Assembly: GCA_032209605.1 (NCBI GenBank)
Contig: JASFXZ010000003.1
Span: 37,648,456 to 37,712,455 of the forward strand
Direction of reading: 5' to 3'
Source of the DNA: Mactromeris polynyma
Lineage: Eukaryota > Mollusca > Bivalvia > Venerida > Mactridae
DNA: 64,000 bases
The notes under the pieces are model-generated. The model saw only the letters and a list, made by a program, of their open reading frames with translations. It made no database searches and was not told the origin of the DNA. Of this stretch, positions 1 through 11,792 are shown one piece after another. Numbering within the stretch: position 1 is the stretch's first letter; each line of letters opens with the position of its first letter. Made by a program: the position numbers and the translations under genes.

Positions 1-139
1 GTTGAAAACATAATCTCCTGGGCCAGTTCGGGGTAATAAAAAACAGAAAAATATGCTAAAATAAAATGAATAGTTTAGTTTAGTGGTGCTTGATTAAAAC
101 CCTATCAACAGCTTCGAGCAGTTAAAAGCGTATAATCAT

Positions 140-245
140 TAACATAGTATTTGATCAAATCGCTACAGCCGTAGTTCAAACCCGCGACCTTCGGACTGTG
201 CGATACTGACTGCGCTAGATGGGGATTCATGGTAAACTGAGTCCT
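140..245 (-). mobile_element. Possible tRNA-derived SINE fragment
   Basis: Read on the minus strand, the segment has an A-box-like stretch (TAGCGCAGTCAGTATCGCAC) followed by a B-box-like stretch (GGTCGCGGGTTTGAACTACG) at a spacing typical of a tRNA-derived promoter. It does not fold convincingly as a full tRNA by eye, so a degraded SINE head is more likely than a working tRNA gene. Confidence 0.4.
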
Positions 246-302
246 TACTAAATGTACTTTGTAGTAACGCACTTTGGTGTCAACCCAATCTATGGTATTG
301 AA

Positions 303-402
303 CACCTAACATCATTATTAGTATTAGTATTATTGTTATAGTTACCTTTATTGTTATTATTTTTTATTGTTATCATTATTGTTATCATTATTATTATCAT
401 TG
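303..402. repeat. Degenerate TTATTR microsatellite
   Basis: About 100 bp of imperfect ATT, TTATTG and TTATCA units, nearly free of C and G on this strand. It is a simple-sequence repeat with no gene content. Confidence 0.8.
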
Positions 403-772
403 CAACAGATAACACCAATGTGCGTTAATACTTTACATGCTTTTGTCGCAAGTAAAGCAAAACAAATGTGTTTAAAAATGTGTAGAAACTTATTATTTCT
501 TGAGGTTCAGTGAAAATCCACAAAACGATTTTTCATGTAGAAGGCGAAGCGCTGACAAACATCTATATGCCCACTATAATGTATTTGTACATAAAAGGTT
601 CATAAGAAAAGGCTCATAAGAAAACCATTTGGCCGATAGTGGTTAAGAAATATTGGTTATGATACATAAGTCAGTTTATCTCCTTTTCCGATTTAATATT
701 TTTGATAGTGTTAACTTAATTTAATATTCAAATATTCGTTTCAGAAAAATATCTTAAAGAGAAGTGAGCTAA

Positions 773-802
773 ATGCGGCGTCGAGGCACATGTGCGCCGC
801 AT
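773..802. repeat. Short GC-rich hairpin
   Basis: ATGCGGCG at 773-780 is mirrored by its exact complement CGCCGCAT at 795-802, with a 14-base loop. It sits in a GC-rich island (about 770-890) within AT-rich sequence, and several further GCGGC/GCCGC motifs follow. Function unknown. Confidence 0.5.
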
Positions 803-3800
803 AAAGCAAACGTGAACTATATGCGGCACGGACTATGTACAATCTTCCGCACCGGAAGCTGTACTAATGAGACACCGCGCCGGCCTCATTTCAGGTTTTT
901 AAAAACAGATACAACTGTTTAAATCGTAATTAGAAAAGTGTACATTTTATAACACATAGTATGATTATCATCTAATCTTCTTTAACTACATGCATGTATA
1001 TCAATTGTAATGTACAAATATGAATGTACCAAAATATAAACTCCTTGTAGGGATTAAGATTATATAACGGCATCATTTTTATTGCTATGAAGTGAAACCA
1101 TTATTTATGACATTATCTTAAGGTCTTTCGTACATGTTGTTATTGGACTGAAATACTTGAAATACAATTCAACATGAAAATAAGAAATGTTAACAAAGCG
1201 TAGTTGACGATCAATGCATGTTATATATTACGGCTTAAGTAGAATGTCACATATCAGTGGATAGTATGTAACTGTAAGAACGCTGGTCAATATAAGTCCG
1301 TCTATACATGTGTATTCAACAACGAAACCGCATGAATGCTAGTCACAAGACGTAATATTGTTACTGATGATGATACATCCGTGGTTATTTGTTCCCCATT
1401 TCTGTGGTGCAAGTTGGGAAATACCAGAGGCGCTGCTAGAGTCAATTGACTTACGTAAGCAACAAAAATGCAGGGCGTTAACAACCAGTGCCATTCTAAT
1501 ATTTCCCATTATAATGACAAGGTTCAGTTGCCGATATTAGTATAAGCATGTATAAACATTATATCAAGCCGATTTTATAATCTTGTGAATACCTAGTCAC
1601 CCGACGTGTTGATGAAAGATGGGTGACATCACGTCTTAAGAACGATTAGATCATGGCAAACGGCAGGCTGAAACCCAGATTGATATGTTCAATACAATGA
1701 TGTGTTTCATATGCTGCTGAAGGAAGGATGCATGTTCGGTATATATAGACGCATTCTGATGGCAGTCAAAATATCAAAGCAAATGGTTATGCAAACTATC
1801 AATTCGTTTGATTATTATGTTCGTGATAAATGCGAAGATTACCCGGATGATGGTGATTTCACCAATCAATTTCATCTCACAAAGCGGCATTGTACAGGTA
1901 ATACATTTACGATATAATTGCTTTTAAGTTACCTCGTATTAAAACAAATCAAAATACTTCAATAATAAATGATTTTATGATCATATTGAAAACTGTGTAC
2001 ATTACATTATTGTTTGTTCCCAATCCCTTTGTACAAAGTAATTGCAAGAAAATATTACTTAACAAAAAAAACATTACGTAGATGTTGGCGCTTTCATTGT
2101 TTTTATTATGTTCTAATGATGTATAAAGCGACACTATATAAAGCTATACTAGGTATTGTATCTGGGTTGTTGACTGATAGGACAGTGAACATCACAATGT
2201 ACTTTGATAGAAAATCAATTGAATTGACAGATAAGGAAATCCTTTGGGGAATATATTAACAATGTACTTAGGTTATTATCACTGTCTCTATAAAATATAT
2301 CAAATTGTGCTTTTGGCTGTCTATAAATTTTAACGACACTGTCTGCTCTAGGTTTTAATTATTGAATAAAACTGGAGGATAATGCGGTCAATAGTTACTA
2401 TATAGCAGCAGTAAGTTATCGTCCTCTGATGTATCAAGCAAGAATAAAATTGTAATAAGGTGAAAAACATTGTGTGTCGTACGTTTATAATTTTAACCGA
2501 GTGTTTCTCTGGTGTACATATTAATGGATGTCGAACTGGGCTAAGTTAAAGATTCGGGACTTAATGTTTTAAAACTGCAGTTAACGGTACTCTAGGGGTT
2601 TGGGGTCATCAGAAAATACAACAGTGTAGTAATATTTTTAACATTCTTTAATACAAGTTTGTCGTTTTTGGACGGTACCGCTCATTTCACTTGTTTTACA
2701 ATTTTAAGGTTCTACCATTATTACTAACCATTTTTCTTTATTTCGGTTTGAAAATCTAGCATGTCTAGAACAAGTCTGATTGAAGATCTCTTGGAAAAAA
2801 TGTTTACTATTTTTCAATAATTTTTTATTGTTTTTCGCATTTCTGTCTTATGTTTTAGTTTTTATTTCATATTCCATGCATACCACCTTACCTATTTACA
2901 CATACTTTGATATTATAAAACTGTTTAGTTACAAATCGGAAACTTGTATGCTACGAGTTGCCAGCTTGGCTACAGAGACGAGTGGTACCGTCCCACAGCA
3001 CTTTTTTGCTTTGATTATTTATCGCTTTAACCGACTGACAGAGGTGTACGCAACTAACGTACACCCTCTAAATCTAATCATAGACCTAGTCCCCAGACTT
3101 GTTCAGTGTTGTGGTCCCATGGGACCTTAAACACATGATGAAAGATGCAACAGTGCTTGCATATATTCGTAGTCGCTTAACTTTTGAAGCACAATGCCCG
3201 CACAAAAGCCCAGTTGTTTCCCTTTATATGTATGATAAAACGTATTTATCTGTTGATAGGTTTTCTGTTTACGTAAAATAAAGAAGTATTGAAAGTTTTC
3301 CTTCCCAGATCAGACTTTAAACTCGACTAGAGAGCATCATTCATTTATAAGGTTGAAAATAAAACATCTCCAACAGGAAGGTGATACACCTTCTAACTAC
3401 CCAACCTAAGTGCTTGCCAACAATTCTGTGGAAGACACTAGATAATAATTAATGCATACTCATATCTATTCTAACCACACATTGCAAATAAATTGGTAAG
3501 GAGGTAATAATCGAATTATGGTGAAGATGTTTATTTTATTCATGATCACATCTTAAAGTTAAATTTGATGTAACCAATAAACAATAAACGAGATGTAGAT
3601 TGGTTTGTTTGCATTGAGTGAAATATGATAGGAAACGAATACGGGATTATAAAGATTGTCCTTCAGAACTTCAGACGATTGTTGTTCTCTGTTTGGAAAT
3701 GACGACTTGAAAAATTGCAAATCGCATTCGTTTCTATGGCAACCAATTATCTTGAAAGCAACAGAACGTGAAATTAAACCCAAGCAGGGATTTTAAGCGA

Positions 3801-4157
3801 TCATATTTCCAATAAGAAGAAGAATAAGATTTATTATTTAGTAGAAAATTATTTGACAGAAACCAAAATGACAAAATTGAGGATTGATCAGCCTTTCAAA
3901 TATCAAAGAACGGTTTTTTTCGTCGACTGGTTTAATGTTGGGTCGCTGCAATGTTAGGGTCAAGGTAACCATTAGTGCGCAATAGAGAGGCCGTAAGTTT
4001 GTGTACAGAATTAGCGGAAGCAGGTGACTTCGAATGAGTATGTCATGGTTTGGTTAGTTCAATGCTTTAGTTTACTATGACAAGAAACACAATTGTGTGA
4101 GCAGTTCAATCCTTTGTAATAACCACAGGAGATTGTCACGAGTTATTTCCCTTTATC

Positions 4158-4227
4158 GTATCTGGAGTTATCTCCCTTTATGCCTTATATTGTATCTGTA
4201 TATAATCGTATAAGAGAGATAACTCTA
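4158..4227. repeat. Imperfect inverted repeat around GAGTTATCTCCC
   Basis: TCTGGAGTTATCTCCC near 4158 is mirrored by AGAGAGATAACTCTAGA near 4210, giving hairpin arms of about 16 bases. The GAGTTATCTCCC motif is common in molluscan dispersed repeats, so this is probably a scrap of a small inverted-repeat element. Confidence 0.45.
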
Positions 4228-4609
4228 GATGGGGGAAAAGCGAAAGAACATATTGAAGACAGGTCCTATGGCTTTATTCATAATCATTATGAGATTGAAA
4301 CTCTGTCATATACTTTGATATGTTAAATGTTCCTTTTGCTCCTACGTTGCGATAACATCATAGATTTTGATAAAACTTGGCGAAACTGCACAGATGGTAA
4401 CAACAACCATGCAGATAAAATTTCATTAACTATAGATTCAATGAAAAAATACGGGTAAATTTCGCGAATTAAAAGTCTAAGTCCGAGTGTCAGTCTTAAA
4501 ACGTTTGCGAATAATCCCCTGAAGTTTGAGAATCCGACAAAATATAAATAAAATGTATTTGCCTGGCTCTTAAAATACTGAAAGAAGAATGGCCTTTATG
4601 TTACCTGCA

Positions 4610-4919
4610 ACAGGCTTAAATTAGCTGCTGTTTGTTATGATTTTCTTGTCAATAATGGAGGCCATTTTTAAAACATGGAGCATAACTTCTTGGCTATGTC
4701 GCCACTCCAAGTAAGCGTAACATCCCCTGCTTTCAAAATGGCGGATATTTACAGTAAGAATGACATCCCTTATTTCAAATAGCTGCCATTTCGAAATAGG
4801 GAATATCAATCTTATCTTACTTAGCCCATATTTTAAAATTAAGGGACATTACTCTTGTCAGTAATGGAGACCATTTTGAAAACTGATTGGCTGTCACTTG
4901 TATTAAAAGTCACCCTGCT
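4610..4919. repeat. Satellite-like CAAAATGG repeat, left part
   Basis: This segment has the same recurrent blocks as 7484-9420: CCCCTGCTTTCAAAATGGCG followed by GATATTTACAGTAAGAATGAC, then GCCATTTCGAAATAGGG. It is the part of the block lying left of the inserted LINE. The block is degenerate and encodes nothing. Confidence 0.75.
4905..4919 (+). repeat. Left target-site duplication of LINE
   Basis: The 15 bases AAAAGTCACCCTGCT here occur again, unchanged, at 7480-7494. The two copies bracket the LINE. The right copy runs straight on into the satellite sequence (TTCAAAATGG), as expected if the LINE split one satellite unit. Confidence 0.85.
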
Positions 4920-4977
4920 ATACTCTTAAACATGGGGTTATAACTTGTATACCTTAAGGCGAAAAAGACAAGCATGT

Positions 4978-6184
4978 ATTGCCCAACGTCTTAAAACAGT
5001 TTTAACTAAATTGATCAGCGAAGACCAAACCGGTTTTTTATCAGGAAGATACATAGGTGATCATATTAGATAAGTTTATGACATTATGAACTATACGGAA
5101 GAACAAAATATACCAGGAATGCTTCTGTTAATTGATTTTGCAACTTCTTTTGACTCAGTTTCATGGTCTTTCATGTACAAAGTTTTTGATTTTTTAATCT
5201 AGTAGAAAACTTCACAAAATGGGTAAAACTATTTTATACGAACATCCAATCAAGTATTACTATTAATGGACATCTATCCGACTGGTTTAATTAATATTGA
5301 AAGAGGCTGCCGCCAAGGTGATCCCCTATCCCCTTTCATTTTCATTTTGTGTGCAGAATTCTTGCACTTCTTATGAAGAATAACATTAATATCAAAGGAA
5401 TTATGTTGAATAACATAGAATTTCTTCTATCTCAATATGCAGATGATACCACTATCATGCTAGCTGGAACTGAAAAATCTCTTCAAAATTCCATGCAAAC
5501 TTTAGAATGTTATGCTAAACTTTCAGGCCTAAACATCAATATAGAAAAAACAAAAGTAATATGGATAGGATCCATGAAAGGATGTAATCTTAGATTTTGT
5601 CCAGAATATGATCTTTCATGGGAATCTGAATGTTTTAAGCTTCTTGGAGTTAATTTTACCACCAATTTACATAATATACTAGATGCGAATTATAATTCAA
5701 AAACAGAAGAAATCAAATCGCTATTCACTCATTGGTCAAAAGAATAATTTCTCCCATTGGAAAAAATGTTGTCATCAAAACATTAGCACTATCAAAAATA
5801 AATCACCTCATATTAAGTCTATCGAACCCAAATGCTAATATTATTAAATCCATACAAAACTCCTTTTTTAAATTTCTTTGGAATTCTGGACCGGATAAAG
5901 TAAAAAGAAATATTATTACTCAAACTTATGAGTGTGGAGGAATTAGAATGGCCAATATGGATTTATTTACGACTTCCTTAAAAATTACTTGGGTCAGGAG
6001 ATTACTGTCCTATAATACAAAATACTTCAATCAAGTTTCAAGTATGTGTCCTTTTCTTTCAAAGTTTAGTAAATTTGGTGACGATTTCTTGAAAACCAAA
6101 ATCCCAACTATAAGAAACCAATTTTGGAAAAATGTTTTTGAATGTCTTTTAATCCTTATGAGAAATTCCACAAAAATGGAGTGA
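4978..6184 (+). pseudogene. Broken reverse transcriptase of LINE
   Basis: RT copies RNA into DNA at the nicked target. Visible blocks in order: ISEDQTGFLSGRYIGDHIR (about 5014-5070), then a TAA stop at 5071; LLLIDF (from about 5128) with the first catalytic Asp in a degraded motif (ATSFDSV where a lysine is usual); RGCRQGDPLSPFIFILCAEF (from about 5303); the catalytic YADD box at 5436-5447; and SGLNINIEKTKVIWIG (from about 5523). The reading frame changes near 5350 and near 5740, where thumb-domain sequence (ISPIGKNVVIKTLALSKINH) continues in another frame. With at least two frameshifts and two stops the enzyme cannot be made from this copy. Confidence 0.85.
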
Positions 6185-6407
6185 TTTTTGCTCACTGCCT
6201 GTATGGCATAATTTCATGTTTAAAGTTGGTGGAAATAGTGTTTGCTACACCAGATTTGTTAATGCGGGTGTGATTTTAGTCAATGACTTCTTAGACGGAA
6301 ATGGAAATTTGCTCTCATTTAACGATTTTTTGAATAAATACATTATCAATACAAATTTTCTACAATAAGAAAACATTATATGGTCTATCAGAAGGTTCTT
6401 AGCTCTT

Positions 6408-6901
6408 ATGTCTTTTCCCCACTTTGGAATAAAAGAAGAAAATCCTTTGCAACCATTTAGTACGAAAATCATCAACAATCGAAGCAAAGGTTGCAGATAC
6501 ATTTATGATTTTTTAAACAAAGCTAATACTGTTCCCAATGCTAGAATAAAATGGAACGATGAATTAAACTTAAATGTTGACTTCAACTGGAAATATACAT
6601 ACAGATCACCATTTACAGTTCAAGACTACAATGGTTCCAATTTAAAATGAACCACAGGATTCTTGGAACTAATCACTTATTACACAAAATGGGAATTAAA
6701 ACTGTCAATTTATGTTCGTTTTGCAACAGACAAAGTGAAACTATAAAACATCTCCTCTGGGATTGTCAATATTATTTCTCTTACTGGGAGGAAGTCAAAA
6801 GATGGATCAGCCTAAAATGTCCCGAGACTACTCCGAATAGGACAATTAATACAGATATTATTTTAGGTAATGACAAATTTGATTTGATAAGGAAACAATG
6901 A
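6408..6901 (+). pseudogene. LINE ORF2 C-terminal remnant with Cys/His knuckle
   Basis: Two short frames (6408-6650 and 6647-6901) continue the LINE protein beyond the RT. The second has the C-terminal zinc-knuckle-like motif CSFCNRQSETIKHLLWDCQ, the zf-RVT type seen at the ends of many LINE ORF2 proteins. The two frames overlap by a few bases and are out of register, so a frameshift separates them. AT-rich 3' untranslated sequence with a C-run (7137-7147) follows. Confidence 0.75.
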
Positions 6902-7479
6902 ATATAATTATCTTGGCCAAATATAACTTATACCACTGCAAGTTACAAAATATAACTCCAACTATTAATTCATTTAAAAATCAAGTTAACATACTGCTAA
7001 AGACTGCATTGTATATTGCAAAAAAGATAACAAAATGCTTAAATTTGACAATGAATGGAGAAAATATTCACCATTGATGACAAACTAAAGATTAATATTC
7101 AGACATATACAGAAACCTAGTCTGCCCAAAACTGCCCCCCCCCCCCTTTTTCTAAGTAAATTTTGAAATCCTGAGTTTGAACCTAAGACTAGTAATAATT
7201 CAACAAAAAATATACTACTCCAATTGTGACATTGCACCTTTTTATTTCACATTTTTTATAGTTTTTTTTCAAAACACTAAGTTACATGAATCCGCTTGCT
7301 TATAGGTACTAAGAAAAAGCACTAAGCTTTAACAATAAGAAACTTGTATCACTAATATGTTATTAATATTCTGTGTATAATGTTAAAATATTCAATTGTA
7401 CCTGATTATTTATGTAACTGTCAAAAAACAAAATAAACAAGGTTACCCTAGCGGGAGCCTGAAAGAAAAAAAGAAGAAA

Positions 7480-7494
7480 AAAAGTCACCCTGCT
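7480..7494 (+). repeat. Right target-site duplication of LINE
   Basis: An exact 15-base copy of 4905-4919 directly after the A-rich tail of the LINE. Confidence 0.85.
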
Positions 7495-9420
7495 TTCAAA
7501 ATGGTGGATATGTGCATTAAGAATGTTTCAAAATAACCGCCATATTGAAACAGGGAACGTCACTCTTCTCTTACTTAGCCTATATCTTGAAAATGAAATT
7601 ATGGGACATAACTCTTGTCAGTAATGACGGCCATAATTAAATTAGCAGACGTTACTCCTTGGCTTGGTCGTCTCTCCAAATAAGAATTACCTTCCCTGCT
7701 TTCAAAATGGCGGAGAATTGTTGTAGGGGTAAACCGCCCCTTCTGCATAATGGCTCACATTGCATAGTGAGTTTCCCCGATTTCAGAATGCTCGCAGTTA
7801 TGATACAGGAGACGTCACGCTTACGCTACCAAGTCTCCATTTTGAAGTTAATGGTTGTAACTTGTTTTTTAATGGCGGCAATTTTGTATATATGGGACAT
7901 CATCCTTTCTAGCTTGGTCAACATTCTAAAGATAAGTAACCTCCCCTGCTTTCATGGTGGATATGAAGTACGTGTGATTTCCCCTCCTAGTGATGTCAGC
8001 CATTTTGAATATAAGAGACATAACTTAACCTTCCTTTGCTGCCTCTAGTAATAAGAGTAATTCCCCCTGCTTTCAAAATGGTGGATATTTGCAGTAAAAA
8101 ATGACCTCCCTGTTTCAAAATTACCGTCGTTTTGAAAAAGGGAACGTCAATTTTAGCTTACAAATCCTACATTATGAAATAAAGGGACATTATTCTCATC
8201 AATAATGGCAGTCATTTTGAAAATAGGGGACATAACTCCTTGGCTTGGTCACTGCTCCAAATAAGAGTAACCTCCCCTGCTTTCAAAACAGTGGACATTT
8301 GCAACAAGAATGACCTCCCCAGTTTCCAATTACCGCCATTTTGAAATAGGGAACGTCAAACTTATCTTCCTTGGCCTACATTTTAAAAGGGCATTACTCT
8401 TGTCAGTAATGGCGGCGATTTTTAAAGTAGGTGGCTTAACTTCTTGGCTCGGTTGTCTTACTAAATAAGAGTTACCTCCCCTGTTTTCAAAATGCCGGAT
8501 ATTTACTGTAAGAATAACCACCCCTTCTTCATTATGACTGACATTCATAGTTAAGCACGAGTTACCTTGATTTCAGAATGGCAACAGTTTTGATACAGGG
8601 GACGGCTCTCTTTCGCTACCAAGTCTCCATTTTGAAGTAAATGAATGTTACTCTTGTGTTTAATGGCGGCCATTTTGTATAAAGGGGACATCATTCTATC
8701 TAGCTTGGTCAGCAATCTAAAGATAATTGACCTCCCCTGCTTTCAAAATGGTGGATATGAAGTATGAGTTACCTCTCCTTCCAGTAATGTCAGCCATTTT
8801 GAAAATAGGGGACATAACTCATTGATTTAGCCGTCACTCAAACTAAGGGTAATCTACCCTGCTTTCAAAATAGCGGATATTTGCAATAAGAATGACCTCC
8901 CCCTTTTCAAATTACCGCCATTTTGATATAGGGAATGTCGATCTTACCTTAATTAGCCAACATTTGGAAATTGAGGGACATTACTCCTTGGCTTCGTCGC
9001 CACTCCAAATAAGAGTAACCTCCCCCGCTTTCAGAATGACTGGCATTTGATGTGAAAGTAACTTCCCATTCATCAAATGGCTGACATTCACATTACGTGA
9101 GATCTCCCCCGATTTCAGAATGGTGGCAGTTTTGATGGGATGTCACTCTTACGCTACTATGCATTCATTTTTGAAATAAAGTTCGTTACTCTGGTAATCA
9201 ATTGTGGCCGTTTTGTATATAGGGGGATGTCATTCTATCTAGCTTGGTCAGCATTTCAAATGAAAGTAACATTCCATGCTTTCAAACTGGAAAAATATAA
9301 AGTACGAGTGACCTCCCCTCCCAGTAATGTCAGATATTTTGATTAGGGTACACAACTTTACCTTACTTTGCTGCCACTTGTAATAAGAGTAACCTCCCTT
9401 AATCTAAAATTATGGAAATT
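7484..9420. repeat. Satellite-like CAAAATGG repeat block, main part
   Basis: About 1.9 kb of degenerate tandem units. Recurrent phrases are CTCCAAATAAGAGTAACCTC, CCCCTGCTTTCAAAATGG, ACCGCCATTTTGAAATAGGG and GGACATAACTCCTTGGCTTG. They recur at about 200-300 bases, with a longer alternation of about 540-790 bases. The open frames inside (for example 7659-8048) are by-products of the repeat, without domain similarity. Whether the family is a true satellite or a locally expanded dispersed element cannot be settled from one locus. Confidence 0.75.
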
Positions 9421-9878
9421 CGCAGTCTCAGTGACCCCCAATCTCATTGAAATCATCCCCTAACTTTAGCTCCATTACTTTCCGCTGTTAGGATCAGACT
9501 ACACTCCGTAAGAGGTCACGTTCATATAACCTCTCTAAAAATAGATATGCGTAAGCAGGTGCTCGTTTGTGGTCCAATGAAACTTCTCCTTACAAAACCG
9601 TGTTTGTCGTCTTTCTCAAAATGTTTTGCACAGACGTTCTTCGTTTATTTGGGGTTTCTGTTTATACTGTTTTTAACGTCCTTCCTGCCGCTTCCGGTTA
9701 TAGATATTTCCAAAAACGAAACACGTTGCGAATTGCACTCATTTTTCAAACAAGAGATATAACTCTTACTTGGCCTAATGAACAAGTGTGAGTAATCTAC
9801 CCTGCTTTGGTGGAAATTGACAGCAAATATAGCATCCCCCGATTTCATAATGGTAACCCTTTTGACAACATGGGACCA
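9421..9878. other. No feature recognised
   Basis: Unique-looking sequence between the satellite block and the hairpin element. Overlapping short frames on both strands (9547-9848) have no family resemblance and conflict with each other. I see nothing supportable. Confidence 0.5.
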
Positions 9879-9985
9879 CAGGTACTTGAAACAAACTATT
9901 TGAATGTTCTTTGTGGCCTATTTACTAAAATAAGATTCGTAAATAGGTCATATAGAACATTAAAATATTTTGTTTTAAGTACCTG
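9879..9985. mobile_element. 107-bp hairpin element (small MITE)
   Basis: CAGGTACTTGAAACAAACTA from 9879 and its imperfect complement ending TTGTTTTAAGTACCTG at 9985 form arms of about 47 bases. The inner ends are GGCCTATTTAC and GTAAATAGGTC around a loop of about 11 bases. It looks like a foldback or MITE-type insertion. No coding capacity. Confidence 0.65.
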
Positions 9986-10099
9986 TTATCGAGTCTAAAA
10001 CATGGTAAAACACAATTCGACATGAAATAGAGTATTACTTTCATAAACACATAAAGGTGAGCTACACATATTCGTGATTTTAAGGTCACGTGTTACGGG

Positions 10100-10860
10100 T
10101 GACCATAGAAACCAACGTATAAAATGTATGTGTACGACAAAGACACTCTACACCAGCCTTGCGTTCGGTTAAGACTAACACACGCTCGAGATACAAAACT
10201 GTGCACGCGTTTTGCTACTGAACGCAGTTTGCCAAAAAGTGTGCGTCCACTCGCTCGAGCACTTCGAGGTAGCACGCGAATTTGAGAGCCGAACATTGCG
10301 TTCAGTTACGGCTAACTGTCGCTCAAGTTTTGTTTTGTATCCCTGACCCACCGTATCACATTGTATGAACACGGGGAACCAAATCACAAAATAAACGCAG
10401 GGCTGGTTCCCTGTCTTTACTGTCTTTGAGGACCAGAATACAAACGAGGCAGCCTAGCGTTCGGAAAAGGCTAACAGTCGCTCACGTTACGAAACTGTGC
10501 ACACGTTTTTCTACTGAACGCACTCTTTGCCAAATAGTATGCGCGCACTGTACGCGCACTCGCTAACGCAACTCCGAGGTAGCAAGCGCAATTTGTGAGC
10601 CGAACACTGCGTTCAGTTATGACTAACAGTCACTCACATTGTGTCTTATTTCCCTGGCCACCGCGTATCACTTTGACTGTACACGGGGAACCAAATTACA
10701 AAATGAAAGGAGGGCTGGTTCCCTGCCTTTACTGTATTTCAGACAGTGAACCAGAGTACAAACGAGGCGGTCAATACACTTGTTAGCGACGCGAACTGTG
10801 AGAGGCTTCCGTTAGCCGTAACTGAACGTACAGCAGCTGAGCATCTCGTGCATTTCCGTC
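10100..10860. repeat. GC-richer repeat, unit about 300 bp
   Basis: The phrase GCGTTCGGTTAAGACTAACA near 10160 recurs in variants near 10298, 10459 and 10608, and GGGAACCAAAT recurs near 10375 and 10687. This implies about two units of roughly 300 bp, each built of two related halves. Inverted echoes (ACTGAACGCA, TAACTGAACG) are present, the last near 10820. The base composition is clearly GC-richer than the flanks. A reverse-strand copy lies at 62645-62760, so the family is dispersed. Short frames inside are not convincing genes. Confidence 0.7.
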
Positions 10861-11514
10861 TCACGGAATGAAAACACACCTGAGGAAGTAATTATTGAAT
10901 TGGATAGCACGAAAGGTTCCCGTTATACTATGTGTACAATTACACCAGACATTACGATCTTTGACACGTTTTGTTGTAATAAAAATTATATCTATCATTC
11001 ATGATACATATCCTTGATTTTGTGGCAGGAATGGGTTAATTTCAAGATTAATTCTAACCCCTGGTCTCCAATTAAACACTATGTAATAATCATTGGTTTT
11101 ACAGTATAGATGTTTATATTGTGTGGTTCATTACATATCTTCTGGTAACATTTTATTATAATCATACTATGCTAGTCATTGCGTATTTTGTTGAACAGTG
11201 AGATGTTCATGAAGCATGAAAATCTCATGCTTTTGTCTCCAAAAAGGGTATAAAAGGCAGAGTTGCCAACACTCTGGGCTCAGGGGGTCAACAAAAATGC
11301 CTATAAGTACTTACGTGTACATGGTGACTGATGACCCTATGAACAAAAATAACGATATAACTCTGGGCTCAGTTCACGGACATTCACGAGGTAGATTTTA
11401 CCCTTGTCACGAACTGTTACATTAAGGGTCTATTATGTTACTTTTGGGTGGGGTTCAAAATTAGTAAAGTCAAAATTCTGTTTAATCTCATCATAAATTT
11501 ATGGCTGTTATGTA
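10861..11514. other. Spacer left of the Tc1-type element
   Basis: AT-rich sequence with no gene recognised. AACTCTGGGCTCAG-like text occurs twice (near 11270 and 11360). A 19-base stretch at 11466-11484 resembles 13076-13094 on the far side of the transposon. Confidence 0.5.
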
Positions 11515-11538
11515 CACTGACCCAAAATGAAAACTTTA
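11515..11538 (+). repeat. Left terminal inverted repeat of Tc1 element
   Basis: 24 bases, an exact reverse complement of 13048-13071, preceded by a TA target duplication. Confidence 0.95.
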
Positions 11539-11792
11539 TATCGATTTCAAAAGTATATATTTTGTTAATAAATATATATTCGGGGTTAATTTTTTCAATG
11601 CAATATCAATGTGTTTATGTAATTTACAGGGAAAAGGTCAGACAATGCATATTTTTTTATGAATAATTAAGTGGAGAGGGGTCGAAATCAAAATTCCAGA
11701 AAAATGTAAATTATCACACAACATTTGGAGAAAAGAAAGTACTGACTGAGTGATTTTATAAGAAGCATCAGTAACCAGTGTGACCGCCATTT

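Larger units (their letters stand above)
1..4600. other. Gene-poor AT-rich flank
   Basis: I see no supported gene here. The open frames are short, AT-rich and without recognisable domains. The longest, 2780-3130 on the plus strand, would encode 116 aa with a hydrophobic start but resembles nothing I know. The stretch holds a TTATTG/TTATCA microsatellite, a possible SINE fragment, a small GC-rich hairpin near 773-802 and an inverted repeat near 4158-4227. Confidence 0.6.
4920..7479 (+). mobile_element. 5'-truncated Tx1/L1-type LINE retrotransposon
   Basis: A non-LTR retrotransposon copy that starts inside the reverse-transcriptase domain. The endonuclease and ORF1 are absent, which is the usual result of incomplete target-primed reverse transcription. 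It carries RT blocks (4978-6184), a C-terminal Cys/His block (6647-6901), an AATAAA at 7432-7437 and an A-rich tail (7461-7483). Exact 15-bp flanking duplications show it moved as a LINE. Frameshifts and stops show it is dead. The clade call comes from recognised wording such as GCRQGDPLSP and QYADDTT, which I associate with L1/Tx1-like elements of marine invertebrates. Confidence 0.85.

Noticed and set aside
2780..3130. A 116-aa ORF with a hydrophobic start
   Set aside because: AT-rich, no similarity to a family I know, no promoter or splice context. Length is within chance for this composition.
7659..8048. A 129-aa ORF in the CAAAATGG repeat
   Set aside because: It lies wholly within degenerate repeats and neighbouring units do not keep the frame.
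9547..9848. Three overlapping ORFs on both strands
   Set aside because: Mutually exclusive short frames with no domain. Likely random.
10093..10387. Minus-strand ORFs of 67 and 70 aa in the 300-bp repeat
   Set aside because: They overlap in different frames, and the second repeat copy does not preserve them.
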